From: Amblyornis subalaris
Lineage: Eukaryota; Chordata; Aves; Passeriformes; Ptilonorhynchidae
Assembly (NCBI GenBank): GCA_018881555.1
Contig: JACAXG010000002.1
Span: 25,445,786-25,509,785 of the forward strand
Reading direction: 5' to 3'
DNA length: 64,000 nucleotides
Shown here one piece after another: positions 50,231-63,100 of the stretch. The stretch's first letter is position 1; the number at the start of each line of letters is the position of its first letter. The translations under genes were made by a program, and so were the position numbers. The notes under the pieces were generated by a model that saw nothing but the letters and a program-made list of their open reading frames with translations, searched no databases and was not told the DNA's origin.

Positions 50231-53200
50231 TAGATCAAAATTCTAGACTGCCCACTAACTTATCTTCTTGAAACATCTTTACTTGCTGTCTTACTATCTC
50301 ATATAGGCAGAAAAAAAGCAGCAAACACATTGATGGCAAAAAAGTCAACTGCATTACCTCACATCAAAGAGAGTCATAGGATGTTCCAAGTGACCAAGCC
50401 AGTGAGTGAACAGACAAAATAATGATAAAAATACAATAACTTCCTGAAGCGTCCCTGGCACAGTTTAGTCATGCCGGTTAGCAGTTCTCCCAAGGTGTTC
50501 CTGGTCACAGCTCACATGGGGCCTGTTCCCAACAGACAGCCTACCTATGCCCACTCTGCGTTGGAGGTTAAGAGAGTTCAGTGGTTACAAATGTGGCTAG
50601 GCTGTATCTCCAGCTTTGGAGCCAGAAAAAGGACTTTAGCACTGTCTAGTNTACTGATATAGATGCAGCCAGTGGCTTTAAAAAAGCCTCTCGGTGTTTT
50701 CCTGATTAACCGTTCCCTGAAATAATACTGCAGAGGGAAACTCCCTGCTTACAAATCCTAGATCAGACTGTCTCTTTCCTGAGTGTTTTCTCTCTATTAA
50801 TTTTTTATTTTCCCTGACAGCTTATTTGTTTTCCCAGTTGTACTNGCCAATCCACCAGCTTGTGCAAGTTGCACTGTCCTTTCCCATTTTCTCTATCTCT
50901 GGTGTTTCCTCTCTCACTGTCATTTTACACTGTGGCATCTGCAGAAGGGGCTTTCCTTTCGCCTCACAGCAGTCAGTAAGAGCTGACTGTAGCCATGCAA
51001 GTGGGAATGGGGAGGAAGGCAGCTCTGCTGGTGTTTGGTGTTGGTCCCTCTCCTGTGCAGGGACTGTCCCATGCTGCTGCCACGCTTAAGATATTGTTTC
51101 TGATCTCTGCTGTCAGCTTTATTTTGGCTTTTAGTTTTTTCACCCAAAGTCTCCATAAGGCAAGAAGCAGGTCTCTGTCCTTCCTTCCACAGTTTGCTCC
51201 TCCGCACAGAGTCACAGCATCAGCAGGATAGTGCAGAATATCTGCTGGCACAAACACAACAGGCTGCCAGGATGGCATGTCCACTTTCAAATGCCTTGAA
51301 TCCCTTCCCACTGTGGAATGAGTCTCTGGTTTCTTTTCTCTGAGCAGTCTGAGTAAGAGGATCATCTAAGCAGGAGAACTGTCAGATGTAATGTGGCAGC
51401 AGCCACAATGGGCCCATCTTATTTTGGTCATAGGAAATGTCCCCCGCAAGGANAGACTGTCTCTCCTCTCTGAAGGAAGACAACAGCTTTGCAACCCTAA
51501 CCCTGGCTCTGACCCAGCTGGAACTGGACAAGATTTCCAAAGCAGTTCCACATTTTTTGTTTCCTATTAGGTGACCATAGATAGATTTCTGGTCAGAGTA
51601 CGCAGCACACTTTGTTAAAGTGATAGAGGGACGTAACTCAGACTTTAAGATTACATTCTGGGGTAAGCACACAGTTTGTAGTTGTGTTGTCTTTTTCTGG
51701 GATCTAGCTCCAAACAGCTACTAACTGTGAAATACAATTCAGGAACTTCAAAGTCACAGAAGGAAAGCAGCAACACAGATATTAACGAAATTGCTACCTT
51801 ATGACAGCTGTCTCCCCAGCTAGCCCAGGTTAAGAAACCAAAAGGAAAGAATCTGTACATTTACAATACAGCACAATTGGGCAGTAACACTAAGATATTT
51901 TGAAAGACAGGTGACCATTGTGTGCATGGCTGAATGTGTATGCACAATGGCTAGTACAGGCACAAGAACACATACACATGTGCTCACACACAGCAGAAGG
52001 CATGAGGTGCCAGAACACTGCAAAGTCTGATTGTAGAGAAGTGATGTTTGAGTGTGTTTTCTACTTAACAAATGTTTTCCTAAATTTTTTTTTTTTTAAT
52101 TCTTAAACACTATTCGGGATCCCAGCATAAGCCAAGAGCCATTACATATATGTAGCTGCATGTTTGATCCTCCAAAAGGCTGTTCCTGCCTTTGTATAGC
52201 ATGGTGTACAAGAGAGCTCCATGTCTCTCTCTTTCTTTTTTAACAGTGAATAAGTGTTTCTGAATAACATACAAGACTGAAGAAGTTCAATTTCATCCTG
52301 GTTGATGGCTATGCTGTGAATAATCTCTCCTAGATTTCCTAAGAACCACTGCTATTTCATCCATTGACTCCAGTTAGGTTCTGCATCCAAATGAATGAAG
52401 TTTGATAGAGAAAACACCTGTTTTTGCCAAGAATCATAGTATTACTGTCACAGGAACTGATGTTGGGAAACTCCAAGACTGAGCTGATATTTGAAGACAT
52501 TTCTGTGCTGCTACACATTGAAATAACAANGAAAGTCAGCTACAAGACTCTCCTCATAAAGAGAGAGCAGGATGCTCTTGTAACTCACCTTCTGCTTATC
52601 TGGAGCCTTGACCCCAGCCTGCACCATTTGATCTGCATGCCTACGACTGCTGGAGACTTATCTCTTGCAGCAGGAATTTGCCTGTGCCTCATGCCCTCAT
52701 CTTACAGTCCACTTACAAAGTGGATTATGGGACTAACACTTCAACACTCACAAGTGGGAAACCTGAGAACAGGTCATGGTCTCCATCACAGGCGAGGTGT
52801 AACAGAGTCAAGTGGGAGGTCAAGCAGAACTAACTGGGTGAGGCTCAGCATGTTTCATTACTCTTCCCAGCCATAGAGGCTCTAGGTATTATCAGTGTGA
52901 AAGGATCACCAAAAGCATATTTAGTAGCTAAATAATTAATTCTTTCATTGAATGTAAGTCATTTTGTCTTCCTACTTTCCTTCCCAAATTTGATCTTTCC
53001 AAAATAATTTTAGACAGGTAAGGGAATACGACTTTATGTTAATTTGCTTTCCTACCTTGATTGCAGNACAGCTTAAGTATTTTTCTGGCACTGACAGCCA
53101 GGTGTTTCCTACCCAAGTTCCAAGAGCTGGTGGAAACACTGGGGAAGGATATCTCCATCCCCTTGGGGTCCGAGAGCACCTTCAGTAGCCGGGTGAGATG

Positions 53201-53899
53201 CTTAGTCTCTCAATGAAGGTACAAGAAGATGCCTGGATCTGATGAGGATTTATGGCCCAGAGGTTAGAAGGCTCTTCAGAGTCATCTCTCAAGTCTATAA
53301 AGAATCAGATACACATTGTTCACACACTTTCCCAGAGCATCCTGCAGCCAGCAAGACTGCTTGGACTAGGGAAACCAGGAAGAAAAGCCTTCTCCAAAAA
53401 CAGTGGCAAGCTGCAGAAAGGGAGGGAAGGGACATACTGTGAAATTATAAGTTGGTTGAGAGGAGACTTGTCTTCCATCCTAAGAGGAAGTGTGAGCTAG
53501 ATGACAAATTTTTTTTGTCCAATACCTTACATTTTGGTCCAAAATTATTTCCCCTCCTTCCTCTCCCATACTGGTATATTAGTAATTTTCCATATGTTCT
53601 ATATGTGGAAGTCCCAGCTTGGTGCTTAGGATACATTTATTTTTCAGAACTCTTTTGTCGTGCTTGAACATATTGATTCTTCCCACTGCCCCACTACCCA
53701 TTATGCCATTATTCTAAGGGAAAGCTGACAGTTTACTCTCGGTTATGAGCTTCTGGGCTTTTTATGGAGCTCAGTATTTCTTAAGGCTTGTGCTGGGGCA
53801 GTTGTGTCTTCCAGCCCCTTGGCTAACTGGCAGCCAGCAAACAACATTTCTTAAAAATGGCAAGGGAGAACTTTCCCGAGGAACTTCTNTAGCAACTTC
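50231..53899. other. Unique non-coding DNA, no gene seen
   Basis: Mixed composition. A 13-base T run lies near 52086-52098. A frame of about 150 codons at 52424-52876 has one N and no recognisable domain. Segments with open frames on both strands near 50920-51365 are likewise unrecognised. Confidence 0.45.
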
Positions 53900-54450
53900 T
53901 TGAGTCGTTGACTACTGTGGGGGAGAGAGGAGCAGGCAGAGGCAGGAGCCTGCGATCACTGTGAGCAAGCATTCGGTTTCGCCTGGTGACACATGGCTTT
54001 CTAAATTAGAGGGTTCTGAATAAAATAAAAAAATATCAAAGCCATGTGTCTGCTTGTGGGTGCCACATTCTTTAGGATCACAGTGGCCGTCCTTCTGCAC
54101 GAATGTCACAGAAACGGCTCGGTTTCATCCCACTTGAATGATGTGGCAATATTGTGCAACAGGGTGGAAAAGCGTCCCGAAAACCGTCAAGCAAAGAAAC
54201 CGCTGGAGAGCTGGAAAGCGGCTNTAGAGACCCAAGTGCTGTCACTTTAAAAGGGTGATCGGCCTCTGCGCCTTTGAAATCATTTATCACAGAAGCCGTA
54301 ACATCTGCCACCATNTTGGATTCATTCGAGAAGTGCGTCTCAGTAGCCATTTTAAATATGTTTGTTTTCAATTCAAAACACATAATTAAGTACAGGCTGG
54401 GGTAGAATATATGCCTTGAGCTGCTNTCTCTCACCCCAGTTCAGAGCATG
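53900..54450. promoter_or_regulatory. CpG-enriched block with inverted repeat, candidate regulatory DNA
   Basis: About 16 CpG lie in 54085-54335, within otherwise AT-rich DNA. A 13-bp perfect inverted repeat occurs at 53988-54050. Two GCCAT cores lie on the plus strand (gccaccatnttgg at 54308 onward; agccattttaaa near 54341), similar to YY1 sites. No transposon landmark and no supported frame. This reads like conserved non-coding DNA, but that is inference. Confidence 0.28.
53988..54050. repeat. 13-bp perfect inverted repeat, 37-base spacer
   Basis: The arms gacacatggcttt (53988-54000) and aaagccatgtgtc (54038-54050) are exact reverse complements. The spacer is A-rich. As RNA this would be a stable long-loop hairpin; as DNA it offers two opposed copies of the same site. 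Confidence 0.9.
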
Positions 54451-57066
54451 GCTTTTTCACAACTATGTGCTTTGAATTGAAAGCTTTCTTTTCTTTTTTT
54501 TTTTCACGGTTTTTTTTTCCTGCAGGGCCTGTTGTTTCTCAAGAATCAATTGAAAGTAAGGCTGCAGATTTAAAGGAGCCCATCTGATACGAGTCTGAGC
54601 ATCCTGAGGCCAGAGGGGCTGTCCAGCAAGGATGGAGCTCGGCCCTCACAAACTGCAGCTGAAGGCTTGCTGTCAGAAGACTAAGCTATGTCTTGTGTTT
54701 AATTTAGCCNTGTCCCACTTCTTAGACAAGAGTCACTCAGATGATTTGTGGTCATGGAAGGAATGAGCAACTTTGTTACAAGTCTCCAGAGAGGTTATCA
54801 AAAAGGTAGTTATGTCCTTAACATACTGTCCTTAATAAACTATTCACATCCTTTTCCCAAACTTTCTAGGAGGTACTTCAGAGGGACAGTGTGAAGACAG
54901 TACTTGGCTGTTTACATTGCCTTTGGTTCAGCCGACTTTTATCACCATCACTGACACGTTGCAAATGAGCCTGGGGAAAAGATGAGCAAAAGCTCGGGAA
55001 TGAGCCACTCCAGACCAGCAGGGGATGAGCTGGACCTGCAGTTCTAATGTTATCTCCTAAACAGGAAGAAAGAAAAGCAAGTCGCTAATACAGGAANGAG
55101 TCAGAAGCATAGGTAGTGCAATTCTCCATCCACTCCCCTGAAGAATAAGAGGTTTTTGTGGGACAAATCCATCTATNTGAAAATTCAAATCACACAAGTT
55201 TTCAGAATTACCAAGGTGCTCAGATGCTGGTGCTAGGTGTGTGCTGCTGCACCATCCCCTTTCCTCAGTTCAGGCACGCAAAAGGAAATATGTGGGTATT
55301 TGGGAATGCTTAATAGAGACCTGCTCCCCACCCCNCTGGGTACTGTGGTTCCTGTGCCAAGGAAAATCAGGTCTGCATGTGGGCCAGGATGTGTAGCATG
55401 CTTTAACCACTGAATTTCAAGCTGGGATGGTTTCTGAATGGTGGGTGAACTGGGGCTTTGCAATGTGTCGTAGTGAGCAGGTATGTGCAGCTCATGTTAA
55501 TGAAATACAGGAATAGATGATCTCAGATTTCAATGACTCCATGCTTTTAAACATGACTTCTTAATTTTAAAACACAATGTATATGAGGCAGTTTTTCTTT
55601 CTTGGAGGTGCTTGGCAAAACCTGAATTCAGAACTATGCAGACAGAGCAAAGCCCCTCATATGTCTGCAGTGAAATGAAGTAGAAAAGAGCTTTTGCATA
55701 ATTTATGCTTCAGGTTTNTTAAAGAGATACCTACAACAAATATGTTCCTCTGATGATGAAATATATTCGCTCTTCTGGCAGTGTTTTGAATGAAAGAGAA
55801 AAAAAATGGAGGAAAAAAGAGGAAACTAATGAGAATGTTACTAATGATAGGGTCCCTGCAAGAGACAATTTCTGTCTGTGGTCACAGTCTTGTACAAAAG
55901 AGATGGGATGCATCTGTGTTGAAAGTAAAAGTATCTGCTTGGTATGCAAGCTCCTAGTGCGTGTTTGGGAATAGNTTGTAAATCTAATATAGAGAAACTG
56001 AGAGCAGAAAAAGAAAGATACCTGCTGCTACTTGAGCTAGTTCTTCCGAAACATGAAGCCAAAACATGCATTTAATTTTCTACTACACCCGTCTTTTTGA
56101 AGTGTCTCATAGCCATACAAGGGGGGATGTTGTCACAGATTTCAAGGAGGAGGAGATTTGCTTTCTTTTTTCTTATGAATCTGTTTTTCATGGGCTTTCT
56201 TCTTTGGGCACACATTCTGGCATTACAGATGAGTGCTGAAATTACAGGGGTGAGAATTCAGCCAGGAATGAGTAACATGCAGCCATAGGCACGAAACAGA
56301 AAACATCCTCTTTGACTAGGTGATAATTAGAAAAGCTGCCGCATTGCCGTGTACACAAACAAAGCACATCCCCTTTGGGAAGGTATTTTCTTTCCTCTGA
56401 TGTGAAAACTTTAATATTTTTTTTGTGGAGGATGGTTTTTTAACTGCTCACTGATGTACTTTTAAACATAACTGCCTGCTCCAGCAGCTACTTCCAGCTA
56501 CAGGCATATGACCACTACCTAAATGGGTCTAGCTGGTGTGTTGGAGAACTGAACTAGTGTCCGATTAGAAGGGGTTGATAACTTATCAGAGCTCTGTGTT
56601 ACTAGACTAAAGCCAATTAAATGTGCCTTGGAAATAAGCTACTATCTCCTCATCTTCAGCAGAAACACAGACTGATAACCCCGNAGCCACAGCTGGTGAC
56701 TGACAGGCTGAGTCAACTATGAGCAGCTGCCTTTTTCTTCCATTAAATGGCTCATCTTCTNCTAATCCACTTCCCTTGTACTCAATCCAGAGTGCAGGGG
56801 CTTTCCTCCGGATCTGACCCATCCTCTGCATTTTCTCACCATAGTCAGACCATAATTGCATCAGCCGAGAAAGACCTTCCCAGTAAAGCCATATCTCCCC
56901 ATGCAGGCTATAAAGGAATACTTTATGAGTAGTTAGCAGATGCAAATATGAACTTTTCAGATGAAAGGTATGACAGGCTGAGACAGTACACTGTTGGATA
57001 TCTTGCAGTGACACATCTCTGAATTTTTTTAGAGAAAGGAAGGAGTATACTTTATCTGAAAAGGAT
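54451..57066. other. Non-coding DNA, no supported gene, many N
   Basis: AT-rich with T tracts near 54485-54518 and several isolated N bases. A minus-strand frame (57014 down to 56607, 135 codons with two N) opens at GTG and has no recognised domain. Confidence 0.4.
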
Positions 57067-57124
57067 GAAGGAAGGAAGGAAGGAAGGAAGGAAGGAAGGA
57101 AGGAAGGAAGGAAGGAAGGAAGGA
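57067..57124 (+). repeat. (GGAA)n microsatellite
   Basis: About 14 perfect GGAA/GAAG units. It is the same tetranucleotide in the same strand orientation as the larger array at 25.9 kb. Confidence 0.98.
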
Positions 57125-60100
57125 GAAAATACTATTTTTTACAATATCCTTCCTGTGTACAGTGCCTCACAGGAAGACTGATGGTGTTGACCCTCTCCAG
57201 CTAAGCTTGGTCACCGCTCTGGTATACATGGAGGCAAAAATAACACAACAACACTTAGAGTGCCAGGGAAATCATATGTAAATTAAGCTGAGACGTGTAA
57301 ATAGTTGCAGTTCTTTCTTGTGGGTAATTATTTCGATTTCTGTGTGATCTCCAGGAAAAAGGAGCCATGTGAATTCAAAGAGTAACTCATTAATTGGCAT
57401 ACAAAGGTTCGTACAGTGAGAAGGATATTAAGGTCAAAGCTGAAACTTGATTTAGATTTTATGTTTTTATTAAGACTTACTAGATATTCTGCCTTGCATT
57501 CTACAGAGAAAAGAACAGAGCCTCATAAAAGTTAACAAATCTGGTGAAGNNTGCTGTTATCAGCAACGGAAGAAGTGGCAAGATATAATTTGCTTTCAAA
57601 GCACATCACTTTCAATATTTGGATTTGATTTTCTATTCAACCAAAGCAAAAAAAAAAAAAAAAAGATCGTACGATGAAAACGTTCAACAGAATTTAAATG
57701 CAAATTGTGTAAGAGAACAAAATGTTTTCTGCCTTCCATATACAGTGGTAGCAGCAGGCTAATATTGATATATTTAAATGTATACAAAATGTATAATTTA
57801 CGTTTTTCTTCAAAGTTTTAGTACATTTGCACATAGCTTTCAAAAGAGACTTTTAAACTGAGATTTAGGTAGGATTCACAAAACCCACTCCTAAGCGAGC
57901 ACAGTTGAAGAAATAAAAAATTTGTGCACAAATTTCCAAGTAACCAAAGCAGTATTCTGTCAGGCTCTAAATGCCAGTATATTCTAGTGCCATTGCATGT
58001 AAAAACAGTCATGTAGGAAGCAGNTGGCATCTTTTAAGATTTAACAAGATGCAATAGAGGTCACGTTTGCAANGGGTTTTATAATTTTTAATGCATGTAT
58101 ATTATATATGCAACAGCATTTCNTGTTTTTGCAGTGAGCCACATTTCAGCACAATCAGGNTCTGATTCAACAAAATCTATGATAACATACCCAAGTGTTG
58201 GTATGTAGCAGAACCTGTGAATGCAAGTCAACCTTCAGTCCCACCACACTCAGNAGGTCTCCACCACGTGGTTATAGTCAAGCTCAGGCTAAGGTGATGG
58301 TTTTAGGATCAGAGCCACCCTTCCCAACTCTGTATGGCTGGGGTTAGACCCACCTCCTTGCCTGACCCAGCTCCGCTGGCTGATGTTGGTCCAGCAAANG
58401 GCTGGGACCTTCTTTGGCTCGCTATGGAAGGCAGTAGGAGCACAGGGCAGCCCATGCCCTCCACAGAGGCTGGCTGGGGCCATGGGGCAGCAAGGCAGGG
58501 GAGGCTGTCCTATCCCTGATGTAGCCCCACCAGCTCAGAGCCNGCTGCAGTCGGCTTTAAAGGGCTGCAGGAGTGCAAGGTTTTCCACAAATCAACATGA
58601 ACAAAGGAAACAAAGCATAGGATTGTATCTTAATCAGAACAAAATATACAAAAAAGAGCTTTTTCATCTTAAAGGTGTGTAACTAATTCTTGGCTAACAT
58701 CTGTGTATGGAGTAGAGTTCCTCCCATAGTAATGCCCCACAGTAGTACTTTTAAGTCATAGTGAATCCAAGGGCTTGCTAAAGTTAAAAAAAAACCCCAA
58801 CAAAATAAAGGCAAAGCTGTGTCACTGGGTTGCAATTCCTTTGACAGATGTAAAGGTCTCGATGACAGTTATTTTCCAGGTCTGCAGCTCAGCAGTCNTG
58901 CCCGTGAATGATTTCCCACATGAAGTGTTTGAAGAAGCGGTCGACNTGTGACTGATCTCCAAGGCCCACCGCCTGATCTTCTTTAAGGGTGGGACAGGGG
59001 CAGAAGGAAAGGTGATGCTGATAAGGGAATCTGAACCAAATGTTGTCATGTTCTAGAGATGATTAGATGCCCTTGCTGTGACTTATTACACAACCTGAAA
59101 GTGGAAAGGGAAAACCTGGGGTGAAATGCAGCCACAAGAGGGGGAGANGCTTTTTCAGCAAAGAGCAAAAGCCAAGAGAGAATTTGTTGTAGATGCCTAA
59201 AATACATCAGACATAAGGGCTTTCTCTGTGATGCTGCATTAAATTGCCCCCCAAATTAGACTACTGTGATCTACATTTATACCTTCACAAGCTGCTGATT
59301 ATATAAAAAAAGGCTTGTCTTTAATAAAGAACAGGACAGCTCTAAAGGGCATTTTTGATCCATCTGGGCTATTTCAGATGTTACTTTTTCCTTGCACACT
59401 TGAATGAATTAAAGCTTTGAAGCCTAATGTATGTAATAGAATTAAGATACTCAAAATTGAAATGCTCTCTAAACTTCCAGAAAATGCTTGTATATTTGCT
59501 TATAAGAAAATTTATTTATTCATGTATTTCACATTCTTACTACTAGTCATGGCCTATGAAATAACTAAATTATCCTCCATTTTTCCCAAAATATTTTTAT
59601 CAAATGTGAAGACCCTGAGGCAAGGATTTCAGGATTTAATATGTTATCATTATGCATTTTTAAGTACACATTATTTGTACATATGCATTATTTGTTTGTG
59701 TTGACACAGCAAATTGGTGTGCAAGTACAAGCGAAAGTGCAAATTTTCCTAGTCCAAGGGAAAAACTGACAATCTCCTTCTGAACCAGGTGACACACTTC
59801 TCTCCAGCCTCAATACCTATCCCATATAGCCTGAGTCTGTTCTGCTTCTGGATGCCAAGGTGGCACATAATCATTCCCCAGCTTATTATTTAATTGTTGA
59901 AAGCCTGACTGAAAATGACAGCTAAGATGCAATACAGAGACACTGATCACTAACACTTACCCCAGACATCCAAGGCTTCCCAAGAACCTTTTCAGAGTAT
60001 GAAGGAGGATTTGGTCTAAACTGGATTTTAAGTCCTGTATGATACCTATCTGCTCTAGTTCCCCATGTTCAAAATGGGTCTGATACAACACAAGTCTGCT

Positions 60101-63100
60101 ATGACTGGTGAGGCCCCTGGCTACCCCTGAAGTTGAAGGGTAATCTGAAGAACAGCCTAGGGCCAGAAAGACCTTGCTGGGGACACCAGCTGAGCAAAGG
60201 CAGCAGCTCTGCTGTGACAATCTCAACATCCTGTTGTCTTTTTCCGATGTGGCTTATAGCCATTTTAAAGTATGGTCTTTATCAGGCCTGCAATTGCCTA
60301 AGTAATATCCCTTGGTGATTATAATGAATAGAAGAAGATCCATAGTCTGGGAAAGATCAAAGTATGGGCTCTCCCTTTTACCTCCCTTTTGTAGGTGAAG
60401 GGGAACCGTGATGAGACTGAGGTTTTACCACAATGTAAATTATGGGTTTGGGTGTCCCANAAAATGCATGTCTGGAGGCAGCCAGGTGGTGAGCACTGCT
60501 TTGCAAGCAGCTGCAGGAGTGCTGTGTGGAGCTGACATCAGCAGGAATTTGGGCCGGGAGTGTGGCTGTGACAGAGAGAATCTATGGCTCAAAGTTTCCC
60601 GTCCCTCTGCTACAGTATCGTGACTCACTGTGTCAAGGAAGAGGTTGTAGAAAGGAAAAGGGCAGCAAAGGCACAAAGAGAAAAATTCTTTTTCCTTGGT
60701 TCCTATCTTGCTCAATGTTATACCTTAGCAGTTTGAGAAATATATCTTTTTTATTCCTCAAGTCTGTGGAATTTTAAAGACTATCCATGCACTACCTCCA
60801 TACTTTCTTTTACTCTCCTATTTCTCTTCATCACAAGCACTTGCCCTCAAATAACTCTGGGCACATTTGTATTGCAGGCACTGGTAGATGAGGACAGCTG
60901 CCTTCAGCATACCCTCATTTCACCCCCATTCTGCCCTTCACCAGGTTCTCAAACCCTGCCTGACCCCATCTCTTTACTGACAGCCTCACAGGGGTCTGAG
61001 TGGCTCATCTCTGACTTTGGGCCAAAATAGACCAGGGACAGAATGAAGGGTGCTGCCTTTTTTTTTTTTTTTTTTTTTTCTGTTCCATAAGTAAGCAAGA
61101 AACTTTACAACATAGTGCTGCAGCACAGATACTTAACTTATACACTCCTGCCACATGTTCATAGAGTGTCTGCCAACCAGGAGGTCCAGCCCATAATAGT
61201 AACCATACCAAAGCCTGTATGGACTTTTTAAAATATGTCTGCATGCGGAATGAGAACATTAGACCAGTAGAAATTGTTATATTGCTTTGAGAGATGAGTT
61301 GGACAGCTTGCTTAGCTCTTTGTGTGATGAGCAGAGTGAAGTCCCTCGCCAGATGTCAGGAGGTCCTGGCTGAAGTCTGAGCTCAGCAAGAAGCTAAGAA
61401 GGACACAGCAACATGTGACAGCAGGGTGCTGCAAAAGCTCTGCTCATAAACACACACCAAGTGGGGTTTACCCTCTTTCTCACAGCTGCCAGCTCATTTA
61501 GGTATACGGCGTCATCCTGCTTTATTAAATCAAGGCTTCAGTTTTGCTTTTGCCAGGAAGACTAGCTCAGCTTTATTTTATTCCTCAGACATGCTCTCCA
61601 GTTGTCTTTCTGGTTACTTGACATAGTCTCTTTTCCACAGTCACTGCATTTAGCAAGGANGTTTCAATCCCATTTTACGGATGTGAATGTGAGGCACAAA
61701 GTATGCTGAGAGACAGCACCATGTAAGGAGCTTTCTTCCACCAGCTCTCTTCAATCTGTTAGTTTGCCCTTCCTAAAAGCAAGAGGGGATGCTAAACTTC
61801 CTAGGCAGTGGGCACAGGAGGGAGCAAGTAAAGAAGAGAGCTCTGGCATTGACTGAATGCTGATTGCTTGCCACACTTTGCAGTGCTTTGATTTAGAGGA
61901 AGCTACTGAGGGTCCCAGTCCAGTCTGTCAGAAAGTGATGGAAAAGAGTGTGTGATACTCTACAGTAGAAAAAACCCTCAGTCAGAAGGTCACTGGTGAA
62001 ATCACCCCAACTGAACACATAGGGTCCACTCCATATCCCCTACAGTTCATACCATAAACGGGTGCAAGAGAAATTTTCCCACACACATCCCTTCAGCAGA
62101 GACTGTGGGCAAGGGTAGGAGGGACTTGTTTGCCTCTCTGTCTCTTGCAGCCTTCCTCTCCCATTTCATGCAACTAGGTACACCTTGCTAAAGGGCTAGA
62201 GCATGCTCTGCCCTTCCAGCTGCTGGTTCAGCCTTCACTTTTGGGGTCACATTATGCAGTAGCCTGGTCTACAGTCATGGGTTTGCCTATGGGTTTGCCT
62301 TCAGTGGAGAGTATTTTTACTGCCAAGCTTGCAAAAGGCATACACAGTGAGAGTGTCAGCAGCTCCTCTGATTGCTGCTGAAAGATGAGCTAGATGGCCC
62401 CACAGATGCCAAGACTGGGGAGGAGCTGGGAGAGATGAAAGAAAGATGAAAAAGTGGGAGGGAATATTTGCTGTTTCTGAGGAAGCTAGGACTTTACTCA
62501 AATTCAGGTTTTTGCATCCCTGACCCCAAGGTGACCCGCTGACCTCTCCTCCCTGCCTGGCTCCAGCCCAGCTGTTTCTCCTGAAGGAAAGAGGCCAGAC
62601 TCACCTCCTGCACTCTGCTTGACAGCGTGTCCAGGCAGACTGCTTCCTGCCAGAGTAAACACAATTAAAAGAGCCTCATGCACAGGGTTTGGGCCACCTA
62701 ATACCAAGGAGGTCAACAGGATAGGTGCCCCAGAAAGTCCCAATGTGACAATGCCATCATAACAAGTAAATAACTGCAGATGTGCTACTCTTCTGAGTTT
62801 GTTGATTGCATAGGTAAGAATTGTTGTATGTTACTTGTTCTCTACATATATGTAAAAAACTGTAAAATGAGGATGTGAAGCAGCCCATGAGGTCATGAAT
62901 CCAGCTTGCAAAAGATGTTCACTAATCAGTTTCCTAGTCCTAGTCCCTAGTAAAAAAGTTGTGGCACCATGAAGCGTCATGGACTAGTAAAGAAGCAAGA
63001 GATGTATGGCTAGCTCCTGACAGAAAAAATTACTTGAGAAAAAGAAGCAATATTTAAAAAGCAGTCGAGAAATAATCTAGTCCACAGCCAAAACAAAGCA

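Noticed and set aside
52424..52876. 150-codon open frame as a gene
   Set aside because: It contains an N, shows no recognisable domain, and has no supporting splice or promoter context that I can see.
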